From an uncultured Gemmatimonadales bacterium (lineage in GTDB: Bacteria; Gemmatimonadota; Gemmatimonadetes; JACCXV01; JAHWKZ01), in NCBI GenBank assembly GCA_947259315.1, contig CAMYLR010000008.1, positions 1-64,000 of the forward strand: a stretch of 64,000 nucleotides of DNA. The letters are read 5' to 3'. Below the pieces are notes generated by a model that saw nothing but the letters and a program-made list of their open reading frames with translations, searched no databases and had not been told where the DNA came from. A program made the position numbers and the translations under genes. Every line of letters begins with the position of its first letter. The stretch's first letter is position 1. This document shows, piece after piece, positions 9,236 to 18,620 of the stretch.

Positions 9236-10147
9236 CTAGTGCATACGATCGAGCACAAAATCGACCATCCCGACCAGAACCGACTGGTCGCCGGGAAGCT
9301 CGGCCAGTTCATCGAGCGCGGAATCACCCGCCAATCGAGCCTGTTCCTGGGTTCCATCGACACCATGAACGGCTGGATACGTGGCTTTGAACCGCGCCTG
9401 ATCAACCCCAACCGCTTTGCCCATATCCGAGGGGTCGCCGGTGACGTCCAACAGATCGTCCACCATCTGGAAGGCGAGTCCGAGTTGTGCTCCATACGAG
9501 CCGAGCGCTCTAACGGCCTGTGGCGTGGCGCCAGCGACCAATCCCCCAAGCGCGCAGGCAGCCGAGATGAGGGCCGCCGTCTTGGCCCGGTGGATCGCCT
9601 CGAGTCCGGCCGCATCCGGCGCGCGGCCCTCGGCTTCCAAGTCGAGAAGCTGACCTCCAACCATCCCCTCACCTCCGACCGCCGCCGCGAGGCGCCGAAC
9701 GATCAACGGCAGGTGCGCCGCCAAGCCTGGTGAGGTCCGGGCCGCTGTGCCAAGGGCCAAAAACGCCACCTGTTGCAGCGCCGCTCCGGTCGCCGTTGCA
9801 ACGGTCGTCCCGTATACCCGGTGTGTGGTCGGCAACCCGCGCCGGAGCGCGTCGTCGTCCATGCACGGCAGGTCATCGTGAATCAGCGAATAGGTGTGAA
9901 TCAGCTCGACTGCAGCCGCAACCCGGTATAGCCGGGTTCGCTCATCGTCGTCGCCGGCCTGGTATCCGCCCTCGATGGCGGCGTCGTGCGCGGCCATGGT
10001 CAGCAACGGCCGGATTCGTTTGCCGCCGGCACCAACCGCGTAGGCGGCAGCCGACCCCAGCGGCGGCCCGAGCGGCTCGATCAAGCGTCGGATCGCCGCC
10101 TCGAGTCCCGGCCGTTCGACCGCAACGAACTCTTCGACGCGATTCAA
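9236..10147 (-). CDS. ispA: Short-chain polyprenyl (farnesyl/geranylgeranyl) diphosphate synthase
   Basis: A 303-residue trans-isoprenyl diphosphate synthase. The first aspartate-rich motif is DDLPCMDDDALRRG near residue 85, with the FARM in the DDx4D form typical of bacterial IspA; the second is FQMVDDLLDVTGD near residue 225. The lysine-arginine GGKRIRP segment near residue 42 binds isopentenyl diphosphate. Context xseA-xseB-ispA-dxs is a very common bacterial arrangement. Chain length (C15 or C20) cannot be decided by reading alone. Confidence 0.92.
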   Translation of the reverse strand: MNRVEEFVAVERPGLEAAIRRLIEPLGPPLGSAAAYAVGAGGKRIRPLLTMAAHDAAIEGGYQAGDDDERTRLYRVAAAVELIHTYSLIHDDLPCMDDDALRRGLPTTHRVYGTTVATATGAALQQVAFLALGTAARTSPGLAAHLPLIVRRLAAAVGGEGMVGGQLLDLEAEGRAPDAAGLEAIHRAKTAALISAACALGGLVAGATPQAVRALGSYGAQLGLAFQMVDDLLDVTGDPSDMGKAVGVDQARFKATYPAVHGVDGTQEQARLAGDSALDELAELPGDQSVLVGMVDFVLDRMH

Positions 10148-10169
10148 GCCCGCCGCGCCAGCAACGCCA

Positions 10170-10436
10170 CTAGAGGTTGAAGTCTTCCAACGAGAACAAC
10201 CCGCCGGACCTCTCTACGATCTCCCGGATTCGCCCCTCGCTGACTTCCAAACGACGACGGATCTGAACCGCCAACTCGACCCCCTCCTCGAACAGAGCGA
10301 TCGACTGATCCAGCGATACCGCCTCGCTCTCTAGCTTCTCCACGATAGCGTCGAGGCGCTTGAGCTGCTCCTCGATCGGTTGCTCGTCTTTTCCGTCGCC
10401 GGACACAGTCTCGTCCTCGATCGGGATCTGGGTCAT
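10170..10436 (-). CDS. xseB: Exodeoxyribonuclease VII small subunit
   Basis: An 88-residue protein with the family core EQLKRLDAIVEKLESEAVSLDQSIALFEEG split over two helices (residues 18-55), followed by an arginine-rich coil. XseB binds XseA to form exonuclease VII, which degrades single-stranded DNA in both directions. Its ATG overlaps the xseA stop by 4 nt, and the polyprenyl synthetase gene starts 22 nt downstream. Confidence 0.94.
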   Translation of the reverse strand: MTQIPIEDETVSGDGKDEQPIEEQLKRLDAIVEKLESEAVSLDQSIALFEEGVELAVQIRRRLEVSEGRIREIVERSGGLFSLEDFNL

Positions 10437-11740
10437 CCAGCGACCTCCGTCTCGGGCTCGGGGAGACTCTTATCAACCGTTGCCAACAACCCTCCACGCG
10501 CGAGCCTGACGCCGATCTCATCACCCACATGGACGGCAGCAGCGTCGCGCACGACGGCCCCGTCCGTTGCTGCCACAACCGCGTAGCCACGATCTAGGAT
10601 CGCCAACGGACTCACCGCTTTAAGGCGCTCATCCAAATGATCCAGACGGATCCCAGCCTCGCGCAACCGTAACCTCACCGGCGAGGGGATCCGATCGCAA
10701 CCGCGGTTGAGGCTCTCAGCAGCTCGCTGGCTGCGCTCGGCCACTGGCCACGCGATGCCACCCAAGCTATCACCCCAATGTTGTCGCGTTTCAAACAATC
10801 GGTCACGAACCCTTCTGAACCCGTAACGCCGAATCGGTGCCAGCGCTTCGTCGATTCGGCGACGACGCTGGCGCTCCACCCCCCCAGCCAATCGTTTGAG
10901 CGACCGCTCCAGAGCGATCTCGATCTCGCGTGTCTCTGGCACGACCCGCTCCGCCGCCACTGAGGGAGTCGGCGCTCGTAGATCGGCCGCAAAGTCCGAC
11001 AGGGTCGTGTCGCTCTCGTGACCCACCGCGCTCACGACCGGGATCGTGCTCGCGGCGATCGCCCGCACGACGACTTCTTCGTTGAACGCCCAGAGGTCCT
11101 CCAACGACCCCCCGCCACGGCCGACGATGATTACCTCGGCTATCGCCTGGGCCGAGAGCCACTCGATCGCTCGGGCGACCTCCGGTGCCGCCTCGCGACC
11201 CTGAACCGGGACCGGTTTCAAGACGATACGAGTCGCTGGCGCGCGACGATGGATCACGCTGATGATGTCGCGAACTGCGGCGCCCTCAGCGGATGTTATG
11301 ACGCCGACCCGCTGGGGCCAAAACGGGAGGCTGCGCTTGCGCTCCGAATCGAACAGACCCTCGGCGGCCAGCTTCTTCCTCAACGCCTCGAACTGAAGAT
11401 GGAGCGCGCCCCTACCACGCGGGAGCACTTGCGTAATCTGAAGCTGAAACTGCCCGCGACTGGGATAGATCGTCGGCCGCGCCATGACCACTACATGTGT
11501 TCCGTCGACCAATGGAAACTCGAGCTCTTGGTTATCGCTCCGGAACATGACACAGCGCACTTCGCTGGTCGCGTCTTTGAGCGTCCAGTACATGTGACCC
11601 GACTTCACGGCATGGTGAAATGACGATATCTCGCCTTCGACCGCGACCGATCCCAATTCGGCGACCAACGCGTTGGTGGCTCTCAGGAGAAGCTGGCTGA
11701 CGGTTAAGACAGGCCCCGATTCGAGGCGTGTGAAGTTCAC
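10433..11740 (-). CDS. xseA: Exodeoxyribonuclease VII large subunit
   Basis: A 435-residue nuclease subunit. I place the start at GTG 11740, which overlaps the folD stop as GTGA; an ATG at 11836 would lie deep inside folD. From there the N-terminal OB-fold follows (LTVSQLLLRATNALV, then VEGEISSFHHAVKSGHMYWTLKD). The catalytic domain contains GVITSAEGAAVRDI, VGRGGGSLEDLWAFNEE and SAVGHESDTTLSDFAAD between about residues 130 and 270. A coiled-coil C-terminal half ends in LDRGYAVV. Confidence 0.95.
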   Translation of the reverse strand: MNFTRLESGPVLTVSQLLLRATNALVAELGSVAVEGEISSFHHAVKSGHMYWTLKDATSEVRCVMFRSDNQELEFPLVDGTHVVVMARPTIYPSRGQFQLQITQVLPRGRGALHLQFEALRKKLAAEGLFDSERKRSLPFWPQRVGVITSAEGAAVRDIISVIHRRAPATRIVLKPVPVQGREAAPEVARAIEWLSAQAIAEVIIVGRGGGSLEDLWAFNEEVVVRAIAASTIPVVSAVGHESDTTLSDFAADLRAPTPSVAAERVVPETREIEIALERSLKRLAGGVERQRRRRIDEALAPIRRYGFRRVRDRLFETRQHWGDSLGGIAWPVAERSQRAAESLNRGCDRIPSPVRLRLREAGIRLDHLDERLKAVSPLAILDRGYAVVAATDGAVVRDAAAVHVGDEIGVRLARGGLLATVDKSLPEPETEVAG

Positions 11741-12618
11741 GACGATGCTGCGGCCCGCTTGGCAGCGGTCAAGGTATTTGAGAGCAGCATGGCGATCGTC
11801 ATCGGGCCCACGCCTCCCGGCACGGGCGTGAGCCAACCCGCGACCTCAGCCACCGAAGCGTGGTCGACGTCTCCAACCAACCGGTGACCTTCACCGTCCT
11901 CGCGACGCACGCGGTTCGTTCCGACGTCAATCACGGCGGCCCCAGGCTTCACCATGTCACCACGCACCGTATCCGGGCGCCCTACGGCAGCCACGAGAAT
12001 GTCGGCGCGGCGCGTGTGAGCTCCCAGGTCCGCAGTCCGGCTATGGCAAATGGTGATCGTCGCGTGCGCGTGCATCAGCAAGAGCGCGGTTGGCTTTCCA
12101 ACGATATCACTGCGGCCAACGATAACCGCCTCGCGACCCTTTGGATCGATCCCCGTTTCAGCGATCAGCTTCATGATCCCCGCGGGGGTAGCGGATACGA
12201 ATCCACTCTCCAGGTCTCCCGCGACGAGCCGACCCACGTTCGTCGGGTGAAACCCATCGACGTCCTTGGACGGCGAGATCGCCAGCATGATCGTATCAGG
12301 ATCGATTTGTGAAGGGAGCGGTAGCTGAACCAGGATCCCGTGGATTTCCGGATCCGCGTTGAGTTCGTTCACTTCTTTGAGAAGCTCGTCCTGCGTCGTC
12401 GTCTCAGGCATGCGAACGATGCGCGAAGCGAAGCCAACCTCGTCGCACGCCTTGCCCTTCATCCGGACGTAGGTCGCGGATGCGGGGTCGTCTCCGACCA
12501 GGACCGCGCATAGGCCAGGTCGGACGCCGGTGTCGCTGACCAAACGTTCTGTCTCAGCCGCGATCTCGCCCCGTACCCGGGCTGCCAGTGCTTTGCCGTC
12601 GATTGGTTTAGCCGTCAT
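11737..12618 (-). CDS. folD: Bifunctional methylenetetrahydrofolate dehydrogenase/cyclohydrolase
   Basis: A 293-residue FolD interconverting 5,10-methylene-, 5,10-methenyl- and 10-formyl-tetrahydrofolate. The catalytic tyrosine and lysine are in [14 protein letters not shown] near residue 50-57. The second signature, [10 protein letters not shown], is near residue 98, and the NADP-binding segment GRSDIVGKP is near 165, followed by PGGVGPMT. It overlaps tdk by ATGA at the 5' end and xseA by GTGA at the 3' end. Confidence 0.97.
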   Translation of the reverse strand: MTAKPIDGKALAARVRGEIAAETERLVSDTGVRPGLCAVLVGDDPASATYVRMKGKACDEVGFASRIVRMPETTTQDELLKEVNELNADPEIHGILVQLPLPSQIDPDTIMLAISPSKDVDGFHPTNVGRLVAGDLESGFVSATPAGIMKLIAETGIDPKGREAVIVGRSDIVGKPTALLLMHAHATITICHSRTADLGAHTRRADILVAAVGRPDTVRGDMVKPGAAVIDVGTNRVRREDGEGHRLVGDVDHASVAEVAGWLTPVPGGVGPMTIAMLLSNTLTAAKRAAASS

Positions 12619-13238
12619 CGATCCAACCCGTGATCTGTCTCACCTGCTGCGCGCGTAAGCGGCAGCTCGGCTTGAGCCAGTCGTGGCTCGAAGCACTGCC
12701 GACAGCGAGCCTCATACTCATTGGATCCTCCCACGACGATTGTCTTCTCAGAGGGAACCAGGCGCTGAGTGTAGTTGGCCGGATTGCCACACTGCACACA
12801 GATCGCCAGGGTCTTCGTAATCTCCTCGGCTTTGGCCAACAGTTGGGGGATCGGATCGAAGGCGCGGCCCATAAAATCCTGGTCGAGACCGGCCACGATC
12901 ACACGCTTTCCCATGTTCGCCAATCTATCCACCACTTCGACCAGTTGTTCATCAAAGAACTGCGCTTCATCGATCCCCACCACCTGTGTACGCGGATCCA
13001 CTCGAACCAGAATATCATTCGCCGGTGCGACTCGTATCGCGTCTATTCGCATCTCGGAGTGACTTACGATCTCGTCTTCGGAGTACCGATCGTCAATCAA
13101 CGGCTTGAAGACTTGAACCCGCTGGCGTGCGATCTGTGCACGTCGGATACGCCGGATCAATTCCTCGGACTTACCACTGAACATCGGCCCACAGATCACC
13201 TCCACCCAACCCACCGGCCCGCGCACGAACGGGCTCAC
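12615..13238 (-). CDS. tdk: Thymidine kinase
   Basis: A 207-residue type II thymidine kinase of the salvage pathway. The start is GTG 13238, overlapping the upstream metallophosphoesterase stop as GTGA. The P-loop [14 protein letters not shown] is near residue 20, and the DEAQFF motif containing the catalytic acid is near 95. A zinc lasso with four cysteines follows (CVQCGNPA and CRQCFEP). An upstream ATG at 13271 would overlap the neighbouring gene by 37 nt and add residues not seen in the family. Confidence 0.94.
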   Translation of the reverse strand: MSPFVRGPVGWVEVICGPMFSGKSEELIRRIRRAQIARQRVQVFKPLIDDRYSEDEIVSHSEMRIDAIRVAPANDILVRVDPRTQVVGIDEAQFFDEQLVEVVDRLANMGKRVIVAGLDQDFMGRAFDPIPQLLAKAEEITKTLAICVQCGNPANYTQRLVPSEKTIVVGGSNEYEARCRQCFEPRLAQAELPLTRAAGETDHGLDR

Positions 13239-14038
13239 GCTACCGACTCCTCGATCGGCTCGGCGGGCCAATCGATGTGCTCGATCGATCGCGAGAGACC
13301 GGTTTCAACATCGATCTCGACCAGAGCGGCCTGAAACCGAACCTCCTCGTCGGCTACCTCAAATCGATTCGGGGTCTGCGTGAGGAACCTCTCGATCGCA
13401 CCTTCGGCGCGAATTCCGATCACGCCGCCGTGTGGCCCCGTCATACCGACATCCGTTACGTAAGCGGTCCCTCCAGACAGCAACCGAGCATCGGCCGACG
13501 GGACATGTGTGTGGGTCCCGATCACGGTTGCCACGCGACCATCGGCGTATCTGCCAAACGCTATTTTCTCGGCCGTCGCCTCGGCATGAAAATCGACCAC
13601 AATGGCATCGGCACCGCGCACATCTTCGCGATCGAGCAAGCTGTCCAATCGTCGAAACGGACAGTCGATTTCCTTCATGAAGACCCTGCCCTGGAGATTC
13701 ACGACCGCTCCCGTAATGGACCCCATCACGCCAATCCACACGCCGCGCCCGGGATTGGGGTCGGGGTAGTTGTCAGGCCTCAGCAGACGATGCTCGGATT
13801 CAAGGTACGGGTACACCTCGCGGCGGTCCCAGATGTGGTTCCCGCTCGTGATTACGTCGGCGCCCGAACCGAACAACTCTCGGGCGATGTCGGGCGTGAT
13901 TCCGAACCCCCCGGCCGCATTCTCGCCATTGGCTACGACAAAGCAATCTGGATCGGATGCCCGAACCCGCTTGACTCCCGACGCGAAGGCTCTGCGGCCC
14001 GGCCGTCCGAAGATATCGGCGACGTGGAGTATCTTCAC
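13235..14038 (-). CDS. YmdB/TIGR00282-family metallophosphoesterase
   Basis: A 267-residue dinuclear metallophosphoesterase related to Bacillus YmdB, a phosphodiesterase for 2',3'-cyclic nucleotides. The metal ligands are in place: [11 protein letters not shown] at the N-terminus, [10 protein letters not shown] near residue 38, SGNHIWD near 67, VDFHAEAT near 150 and [10 protein letters not shown] near 175. I chose GTG 14038, directly before [10 protein letters not shown], with GAGGG just upstream; the ATG at 14104 lies within the 6S RNA. This family is often near RNase Y and ZapA genes. No rny is visible here. Confidence 0.9.
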   Translation of the reverse strand: MKILHVADIFGRPGRRAFASGVKRVRASDPDCFVVANGENAAGGFGITPDIARELFGSGADVITSGNHIWDRREVYPYLESEHRLLRPDNYPDPNPGRGVWIGVMGSITGAVVNLQGRVFMKEIDCPFRRLDSLLDREDVRGADAIVVDFHAEATAEKIAFGRYADGRVATVIGTHTHVPSADARLLSGGTAYVTDVGMTGPHGGVIGIRAEGAIERFLTQTPNRFEVADEEVRFQAALVEIDVETGLSRSIEHIDWPAEPIEESVA

Positions 14039-14078
14039 CGGCCCTCGCTCGGCGCGATGGGACGTTGACCGATCGCGT

Positions 14079-14272
14079 GGGCAAAGACCCCGCCGCAGGT
14101 CCACCCGAGAGGATTTTTTGACGCCCTCAAGAAACTAGTGGGTAGCCTCCCCACCCGAGTCTCACTTCCTCGCTAGAGGCTTGTGATCGTCTGATGGAGC
14201 GAGGCTCCCTGTGAGAACGCGTTGGCTCAAAAAATTAGTCTCTCGAGCACCCCGCGCGCGGGGTCTTTGCCC
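14079..14272 (-). ncRNA. ssrS: 6S RNA
   Basis: The roughly 194-nt segment can fold into the hallmark 6S shape. A closing stem pairs 14079-14093 with 14258-14272 (15 perfect pairs), extended by 14106-14111 with 14240-14245 and 14114-14121 with 14227-14234. A large central bubble holds a small hairpin on one side (14138-14142 with 14150-14154). The apical arm pairs 14161-14165 with 14211-14215 and 14168-14174 with 14198-14204. Position directly after zapA is the classic 6S location. 6S RNA mimics an open promoter and sequesters housekeeping RNA polymerase. The ends are estimated from the closing stem; strand is inferred from gene context. The 5' half overlaps the zapA coding region. Confidence 0.75.
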
Positions 14273-14485
14273 AGCGCGAAAGAGCTCGTCCGAGATCTCC
14301 ATCGCCCCTAGCACGGCCGTTTGGAACGGCTCCAGCGTCGGCACGGCTCTACGCAGCTCGCGGAGGGCAGCGTCAACGTGAGAGGCCACCCGGCGGGTAT
14401 ACTCCTCATCGGCTTCGGATCGGATCCGAAACTGCTCGTCGAGAACCGTGACCTTGACGGCGTCTGCGGTCTTCTGATCGGTCAT
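14162..14485 (-). CDS. zapA: Cell division protein ZapA
   Basis: A 107-residue ZapA-like protein, which bundles FtsZ filaments at the Z ring. The N-terminal globular part has VTVLDEQFRIRSEADEEY; the helix VASHVDAALRELRRAVP and AVLGAMEISDELFRA follow, matching the family to about residue 72. The last 37 codons fall inside the 6S RNA fold and read as arginine-rich, low-similarity sequence. This tail may be constrained by the RNA rather than by protein function. The ATG overlaps the upstream coiled-coil gene by 4 nt. Confidence 0.85.
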   Translation of the reverse strand: MTDQKTADAVKVTVLDEQFRIRSEADEEYTRRVASHVDAALRELRRAVPTLEPFQTAVLGAMEISDELFRAGQRPRARGARETNFLSQRVLTGSLAPSDDHKPLARK

Positions 14486-14775
14486 GCGTCTACAGCGTAA
14501 CGAACGCGAGTCAGCAGCTCGCGTATCTTGCCCTCGAGAAAGGCCGCATGGCGAGAAAGCCGGTCGCGTTCGCTTTCGAGGACTCGGACGCGCTCTTCGA
14601 GCACTACCGGATCAAGCCCCGTATCGAGTCGCTCGCTGGCCGCCATCGCTTCTTTGTAACGTTCGGTCAACTCCGTGTGACGGGAAAGGAGCAACTTCAC
14701 CTTGCCCTCAAGCCCAGCCACCGCGTCAGCCAGATCGGTGCCCGCTGTCCCGTCGCTTGTCTGTGTGTCTTTCAC
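14482..14775 (-). CDS. Small coiled-coil protein upstream of zapA
   Basis: A 97-residue hydrophilic protein. Two heptad-rich helices cover about residues 20-45 (VAGLEGKVKLLLSRHTELT) and 55-92 (VLEERVRVLESERDRLSRH). There are no membrane segments or cysteines. It lies between pheT and zapA with 4-nt overlaps on both sides, so it is translated with them. Small coiled-coil genes at this place are often annotated as ZapB-like or hypothetical cell-division proteins. I infer a ZapA partner from position and shape only. Confidence 0.7.
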   Translation of the reverse strand: MKDTQTSDGTAGTDLADAVAGLEGKVKLLLSRHTELTERYKEAMAASERLDTGLDPVVLEERVRVLESERDRLSRHAAFLEGKIRELLTRVRYAVDA

Positions 14776-17201
14776 CGTCGCTGGTAGCCCCTTTCTTCAA
14801 CCAGATGGCCCATCAAACGGTCGACCTGTTCATCCACTTCATTATCGGTCAGGGTCCGATCGGTCCGAAACGTGAGCCGGACCCCTAGACTGTAATACCC
14901 TGGATCCACTTGCACCCCCCGGTAACGATCAAACACCTCGACTCGGTCTAGATCTTCGAGCCCCATCGATCGAACAGCGTCCACGACCACCCGAGCCGTC
15001 TCGCCGTCGGGCACGACCAGGGCCAAGTCGCGGGCGATCGCCGGCTCCTTTGGAACGCCGGACACCGTGAGTGTTCCACTGTCCGTGGGCAACGCGTCCA
15101 ACCCGAGCTCCGCAACGAAGACCCTCGAAGCGAGGCCCCAAGACGCAGTCACCGCGGGGTGAAGCTCACCGCAGAACCCAATCGCGTTCCCAGCGTCGTC
15201 CGTCACTTCCGCCTGACGGCCGGGATGCAGGAACCGTCTCGCGCCGCGATCAACGATACACTCCCGCAATCCGAACTGCGTCAGAAGCTCCTCGACGTCA
15301 CCCTTCAGGTCAAAGAAGTCGTACTCAGCCTGATCGGTCGCGGTCCAGTCGAGCGGTCCACGCGTGCCCGCGGCGACCATCGCCAACTGCCGCCGCTCCC
15401 GCAACGGTACCCCCTGAGGCTCGGTACCGCGCTCGAAGGCGTGGCCGAGCTCGAACAGCTTCACGCAACTGGCCTGGCGATTCAGATTGTACGCCACTGC
15501 GCCCCCCAGGGTGGCAAATACATATGGTCTTAAGAACCTCTCGCTTTGCGATATAGGGTTCTTGATCTCAACCAAGTTATCAAGTAGCTCGACGCTCGCC
15601 AGTGTGGCCGCATCGACAAACGAAGGTGTCTGCGCCTCGTCAAATCCCGCCGCTCGCAGAGTCTCACGCACACGCGTGGCTCGCCGCTCGTCGCCAGTCG
15701 GCTCCGGCGCGACCGGCGGCGCTGGCAACGGTTCCAACGGGATCCGCGAATAACCGGTCAACCGTGCGACCTCCTCGATCAGATCGACCTCACGGCTAAC
15801 GTCAAAACGCCAGCTTGGCACTGTCACGGTAAGCGCGCCGTCGGTGTCGTCTTCTGCATCGAACCCCAGCGACTCGAGCGCTCGCGTGATCTCGGAAACC
15901 CCGATCGCATATCCGACAAGCGCCTCGACTCTTTGATCGCGCAGAGTAAGAGCTCCGTCGTCAGCCGCGCGACGTTCTGCGTTGGCCCCCACGCCCACGA
16001 CCCCCGGCGCGACACGCCCACCCGCGAGCTGTGCGATCATTTCAGCGGCGCGATCGATCGCCCAGCCAGTGATCTCTGGATCAACACCCCGTGAGAAACG
16101 CGTGGAGGCCTCGCTGACCAAGCCGAGCCGCCGCGCCGTACGGCCCACGCGGCTCGGATCGAAATGCGCACCCTCGAGGAATATCTCGGTTGTCGAAGAG
16201 CTTACCTCGCTGTCGCTTCCGCCCATCACACCACCGATCGCAACCGCCTCGCGCGCATCGGCGATCATCGTCGTCTCCGAAGTGAGCACTCGCTCCTGAC
16301 CATCGAGCGTCTCCATGCGCTCGGCTTCACGCGCGCGTCGCACCACGATTTGCCCGTTCGAGATCCGTTCGAGATCAAACGCGTGCAACGGCTGACCGAC
16401 CTCGAGCATCACGTAGTTGGTTACATCGACGATGTTGTTTATCGGTCGTTGATCGAGCGCGAGCAACCGAGTTTGTAGCCAGCCTGGGCTCGGTCCGATC
16501 GACACGTCGTTGATGACCCGACCCAAATAGCGCGAGCAACCCTCTTGATCCTCCACTTGTACGCTCGCCTGTTCACTTGCCGCGCGTCCGCCCTCGGTCA
16601 AGTCGACACGGGGCAGCTGCATCTTCTTGCCGGTTATCCACTGTATCTCGCGCGCGATACCGAGGTGACTGAGCGCATCACCCCGGTTCGACGTCACGTC
16701 GATAGCGAGAATCGTATCGTCGAGCTCCAGTGCTTCGCGGAGGTCGCGACCAAGGTGGGCCTCATCCGCATCCGGAATCGCCCAAATCCCCTCCGCTGAC
16801 CCGAGCGCATCGAGTCCTAGCTCTGGCGCCGAGCACAACATGCCATCCGACTCCACGCCGCGGATCTTCGCACGCCGAATCTTGTTGCCACCGGGGAGCC
16901 TGGCTCCTACCTGAGCGTATCCGTAGAGCGCCCCGACCTCAACGTTCGGCGCGCCACAGACCACTTGTCGACTGCCATCGCCCGCATCGACCGTACACAG
17001 CGTCAATCGGTCGGCATCCGGATGCGCTTTCGCATCCAACACCTTCCCCAGAACGACACCGGAAAACGGATCGAACGCCGGACGTAACTCGTCGACCAAA
17101 AACCCCTGATCGGCCAACCGTTGAGCCAGTCCTGCCGGTTCGAGCTCGTCCAGCACACCGTCGTCGAAGAACTGCGACAGCCAGCGGAAGGAAACGTTCA
17201 T
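14772..17201 (-). CDS. pheT: Phenylalanyl-tRNA synthetase beta subunit
   Basis: An 809-residue subunit of the alpha2-beta2 phenylalanyl-tRNA synthetase. The start at 17201 (MNVSFRWLSQFF) overlaps pheS by ATGA; the longer open frame to 17585 is antisense-like read-through of pheS. Visible parts are the N-terminal domain, the tRNA-binding OB-fold (HPDADRLTLCTVDAG near residue 60 and VVCGAPNV), the B3/B4 editing core (CSRYLGRVI, NNIVDVTNYVMLEVGQPLHAFD), the catalytic-like core (YNLNRQASCVKLFELGHAF) and the C-terminal anticodon-binding domain ending in VRLTFRTDRTLTDNEVD. Confidence 0.96.
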   Translation of the reverse strand: MNVSFRWLSQFFDDGVLDELEPAGLAQRLADQGFLVDELRPAFDPFSGVVLGKVLDAKAHPDADRLTLCTVDAGDGSRQVVCGAPNVEVGALYGYAQVGARLPGGNKIRRAKIRGVESDGMLCSAPELGLDALGSAEGIWAIPDADEAHLGRDLREALELDDTILAIDVTSNRGDALSHLGIAREIQWITGKKMQLPRVDLTEGGRAASEQASVQVEDQEGCSRYLGRVINDVSIGPSPGWLQTRLLALDQRPINNIVDVTNYVMLEVGQPLHAFDLERISNGQIVVRRAREAERMETLDGQERVLTSETTMIADAREAVAIGGVMGGSDSEVSSSTTEIFLEGAHFDPSRVGRTARRLGLVSEASTRFSRGVDPEITGWAIDRAAEMIAQLAGGRVAPGVVGVGANAERRAADDGALTLRDQRVEALVGYAIGVSEITRALESLGFDAEDDTDGALTVTVPSWRFDVSREVDLIEEVARLTGYSRIPLEPLPAPPVAPEPTGDERRATRVRETLRAAGFDEAQTPSFVDAATLASVELLDNLVEIKNPISQSERFLRPYVFATLGGAVAYNLNRQASCVKLFELGHAFERGTEPQGVPLRERRQLAMVAAGTRGPLDWTATDQAEYDFFDLKGDVEELLTQFGLRECIVDRGARRFLHPGRQAEVTDDAGNAIGFCGELHPAVTASWGLASRVFVAELGLDALPTDSGTLTVSGVPKEPAIARDLALVVPDGETARVVVDAVRSMGLEDLDRVEVFDRYRGVQVDPGYYSLGVRLTFRTDRTLTDNEVDEQVDRLMGHLVEERGYQRR

Positions 17202-18238
17202 CGGCCCACGAACTGTTGTAGGAAGCGAAGATCGTTCTCGAAGAACATGCGAATGTCTGGCACACCGTACTTGAGCATCGCGTGTCGCTCGATACCGATG
17301 CCCCAAGCGAACCCGGTATAGCGCTCGCTGTCGTAGCCCACGCCTTCGAGAACCGCTGGATGGACCATTCCGCATCCGAGTAGCTCGAGCCACCCGGTTT
17401 GCTTGCACACGCGGCACCCTTCGCCGGCGCAGAACAGACAGCCAAGATCGAGCTCCGCTGACGGCTCGGTGAACGGGAAGTACGATGGTCGGAACCGAAG
17501 CTCTACGTCTGACCCGAAGAATTCGCGCGCGTACTCGGTCAGCGCCCACTTGAGGTGGCTCATCGCTATCCCCTCTTCGACCCATAGCCCTTCGATCTGA
17601 TGGAAGTACGGAGAGTGAGAGGCGTCAGGCGTGTCGCTGCGAAACACGCGGCCGGGGCAAACCACCCGTACAGGTGGCGGCTGTTCCTCCATCGTGCGGA
17701 TCTGAATCGGCGAGGTATGGGTTCGAAGAACCAACTCATCGCTGACGTAGATCGTGTCCATCTCTTCTCGTGCCGGATGGCCCTCGGGAATGTTCAGTGC
17801 CTCAAAGTTGTACCAGGTAGTCTCGACCTCGGGTCCACGCGCGACATCAAAACCCATACGGCGGAAGATCGCCAACAGATCCTCGGTGACGATTGTCAGC
17901 GGATGACGGGTACCCAGCCCTCTGCGTCGCCCGGGCAGGGTCACGTCCTCCGCTTCAGCCTGGAGCCGACGCGCGAGCACAGACTCTCCCAATGCTCTCT
18001 CGCGCTCGGCGATCGTCGACTCGAGCTCGGACTTGAACTGATTGATGAGATCACCGGCCGCAGGTCGATCTTCGGCAGCGAGCTTCCCGATCGACTTGGC
18101 CTCGGTTGTCAGTAGACCCTTGCGGCCAAGCGTCCGGACGCGGATCGCCTCGATTTCGGACAGGTCCGCCGCCCGCTCGAGTTCCCGAGCGACCTCACGC
18201 TGGATCGCCTCCAGGCGCTCAGACAACCCGCTCGACAT
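17198..18238 (-). CDS. pheS: Phenylalanyl-tRNA synthetase alpha subunit
   Basis: A 346-residue class II synthetase subunit carrying the catalytic site. An N-terminal coiled coil (residues 1-90) precedes motif 2 (RVVCPGRVFRSDTPDASHSPYFHQIEG) and motif 3 (GFAWGIGIERHAMLKYG). The insertion LDLGCLFCAGEGCRVCKQTGW near residue 265 adds cysteines that may bind zinc, as in some PheS proteins. It starts 19 nt after rplT and continues into pheT by a 4-nt overlap. Confidence 0.96.
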   Translation of the reverse strand: MSSGLSERLEAIQREVARELERAADLSEIEAIRVRTLGRKGLLTTEAKSIGKLAAEDRPAAGDLINQFKSELESTIAERERALGESVLARRLQAEAEDVTLPGRRRGLGTRHPLTIVTEDLLAIFRRMGFDVARGPEVETTWYNFEALNIPEGHPAREEMDTIYVSDELVLRTHTSPIQIRTMEEQPPPVRVVCPGRVFRSDTPDASHSPYFHQIEGLWVEEGIAMSHLKWALTEYAREFFGSDVELRFRPSYFPFTEPSAELDLGCLFCAGEGCRVCKQTGWLELLGCGMVHPAVLEGVGYDSERYTGFAWGIGIERHAMLKYGVPDIRMFFENDLRFLQQFVGR

Positions 18239-18257
18239 GCGTCAACTACCGGAAGTG

Positions 18258-18611
18258 CTAGAGGTGGGCCTTGGCGGCCGTGGCCAGCTCAGCGAACCCC
18301 TCGGGGTCATTCACCGCGAGATCGGCCAGCATCTTTCGGTCGATTTCGATCTCAGCTGACTTCAGGCCGTAGATGAAACGCGAGTACGACAATCCGTTCT
18401 CCCTTGCGGCGGCATTGATCCGCGTAATCCAGAGCTTGCGAAACTGCCGCTTTCTGTCTCTACGATCGCGGTAGGCATAGCGCAGGCCCTTCTCCACAGT
18501 CTCTTTCGCCGACATGTAGAGCCGGCCGCGGCCACCTCGATAACCACGGGCTTGCTTCAGGATCTTCTTCCTGCGCTTGTTACCTCGGCTGCTATTGCTT
18601 GTACGCGGCAT
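18258..18611 (-). CDS. rplT: 50S ribosomal protein L20
   Basis: A 117-residue basic ribosomal protein with the L20 landmarks: the N-terminal extension with [35 protein letters not shown] near residue 50 and [20 protein letters not shown]. It binds 23S rRNA early in 50S assembly. In other bacteria L20 represses the infC-rpmI-rplT operon by binding its mRNA; the same gene order is present here. Confidence 0.97.
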   Translation of the reverse strand: MPRTSNSSRGNKRRKKILKQARGYRGGRGRLYMSAKETVEKGLRYAYRDRRDRKRQFRKLWITRINAAARENGLSYSRFIYGLKSAEIEIDRKMLADLAVNDPEGFAELATAAKAHL

Positions 18612-18620
18612 CGATCCCTC

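Noticed and set aside
13277-14068. 263-residue plus-strand open frame
   Set aside because: Antisense to the YmdB-like gene, which has all metal ligands.
14250-14263. CCCCGCGCGCGGGG palindrome as an independent terminator of zapA
   Set aside because: It lies within the zapA frame, lacks a U-run and is better explained as part of the 6S closing region.
17202-17585. N-terminal extension of the pheT frame to 17585
   Set aside because: It overlaps pheS out of frame and is arginine-rich; PheT proteins begin at the MNVSFRWL start at 17201.
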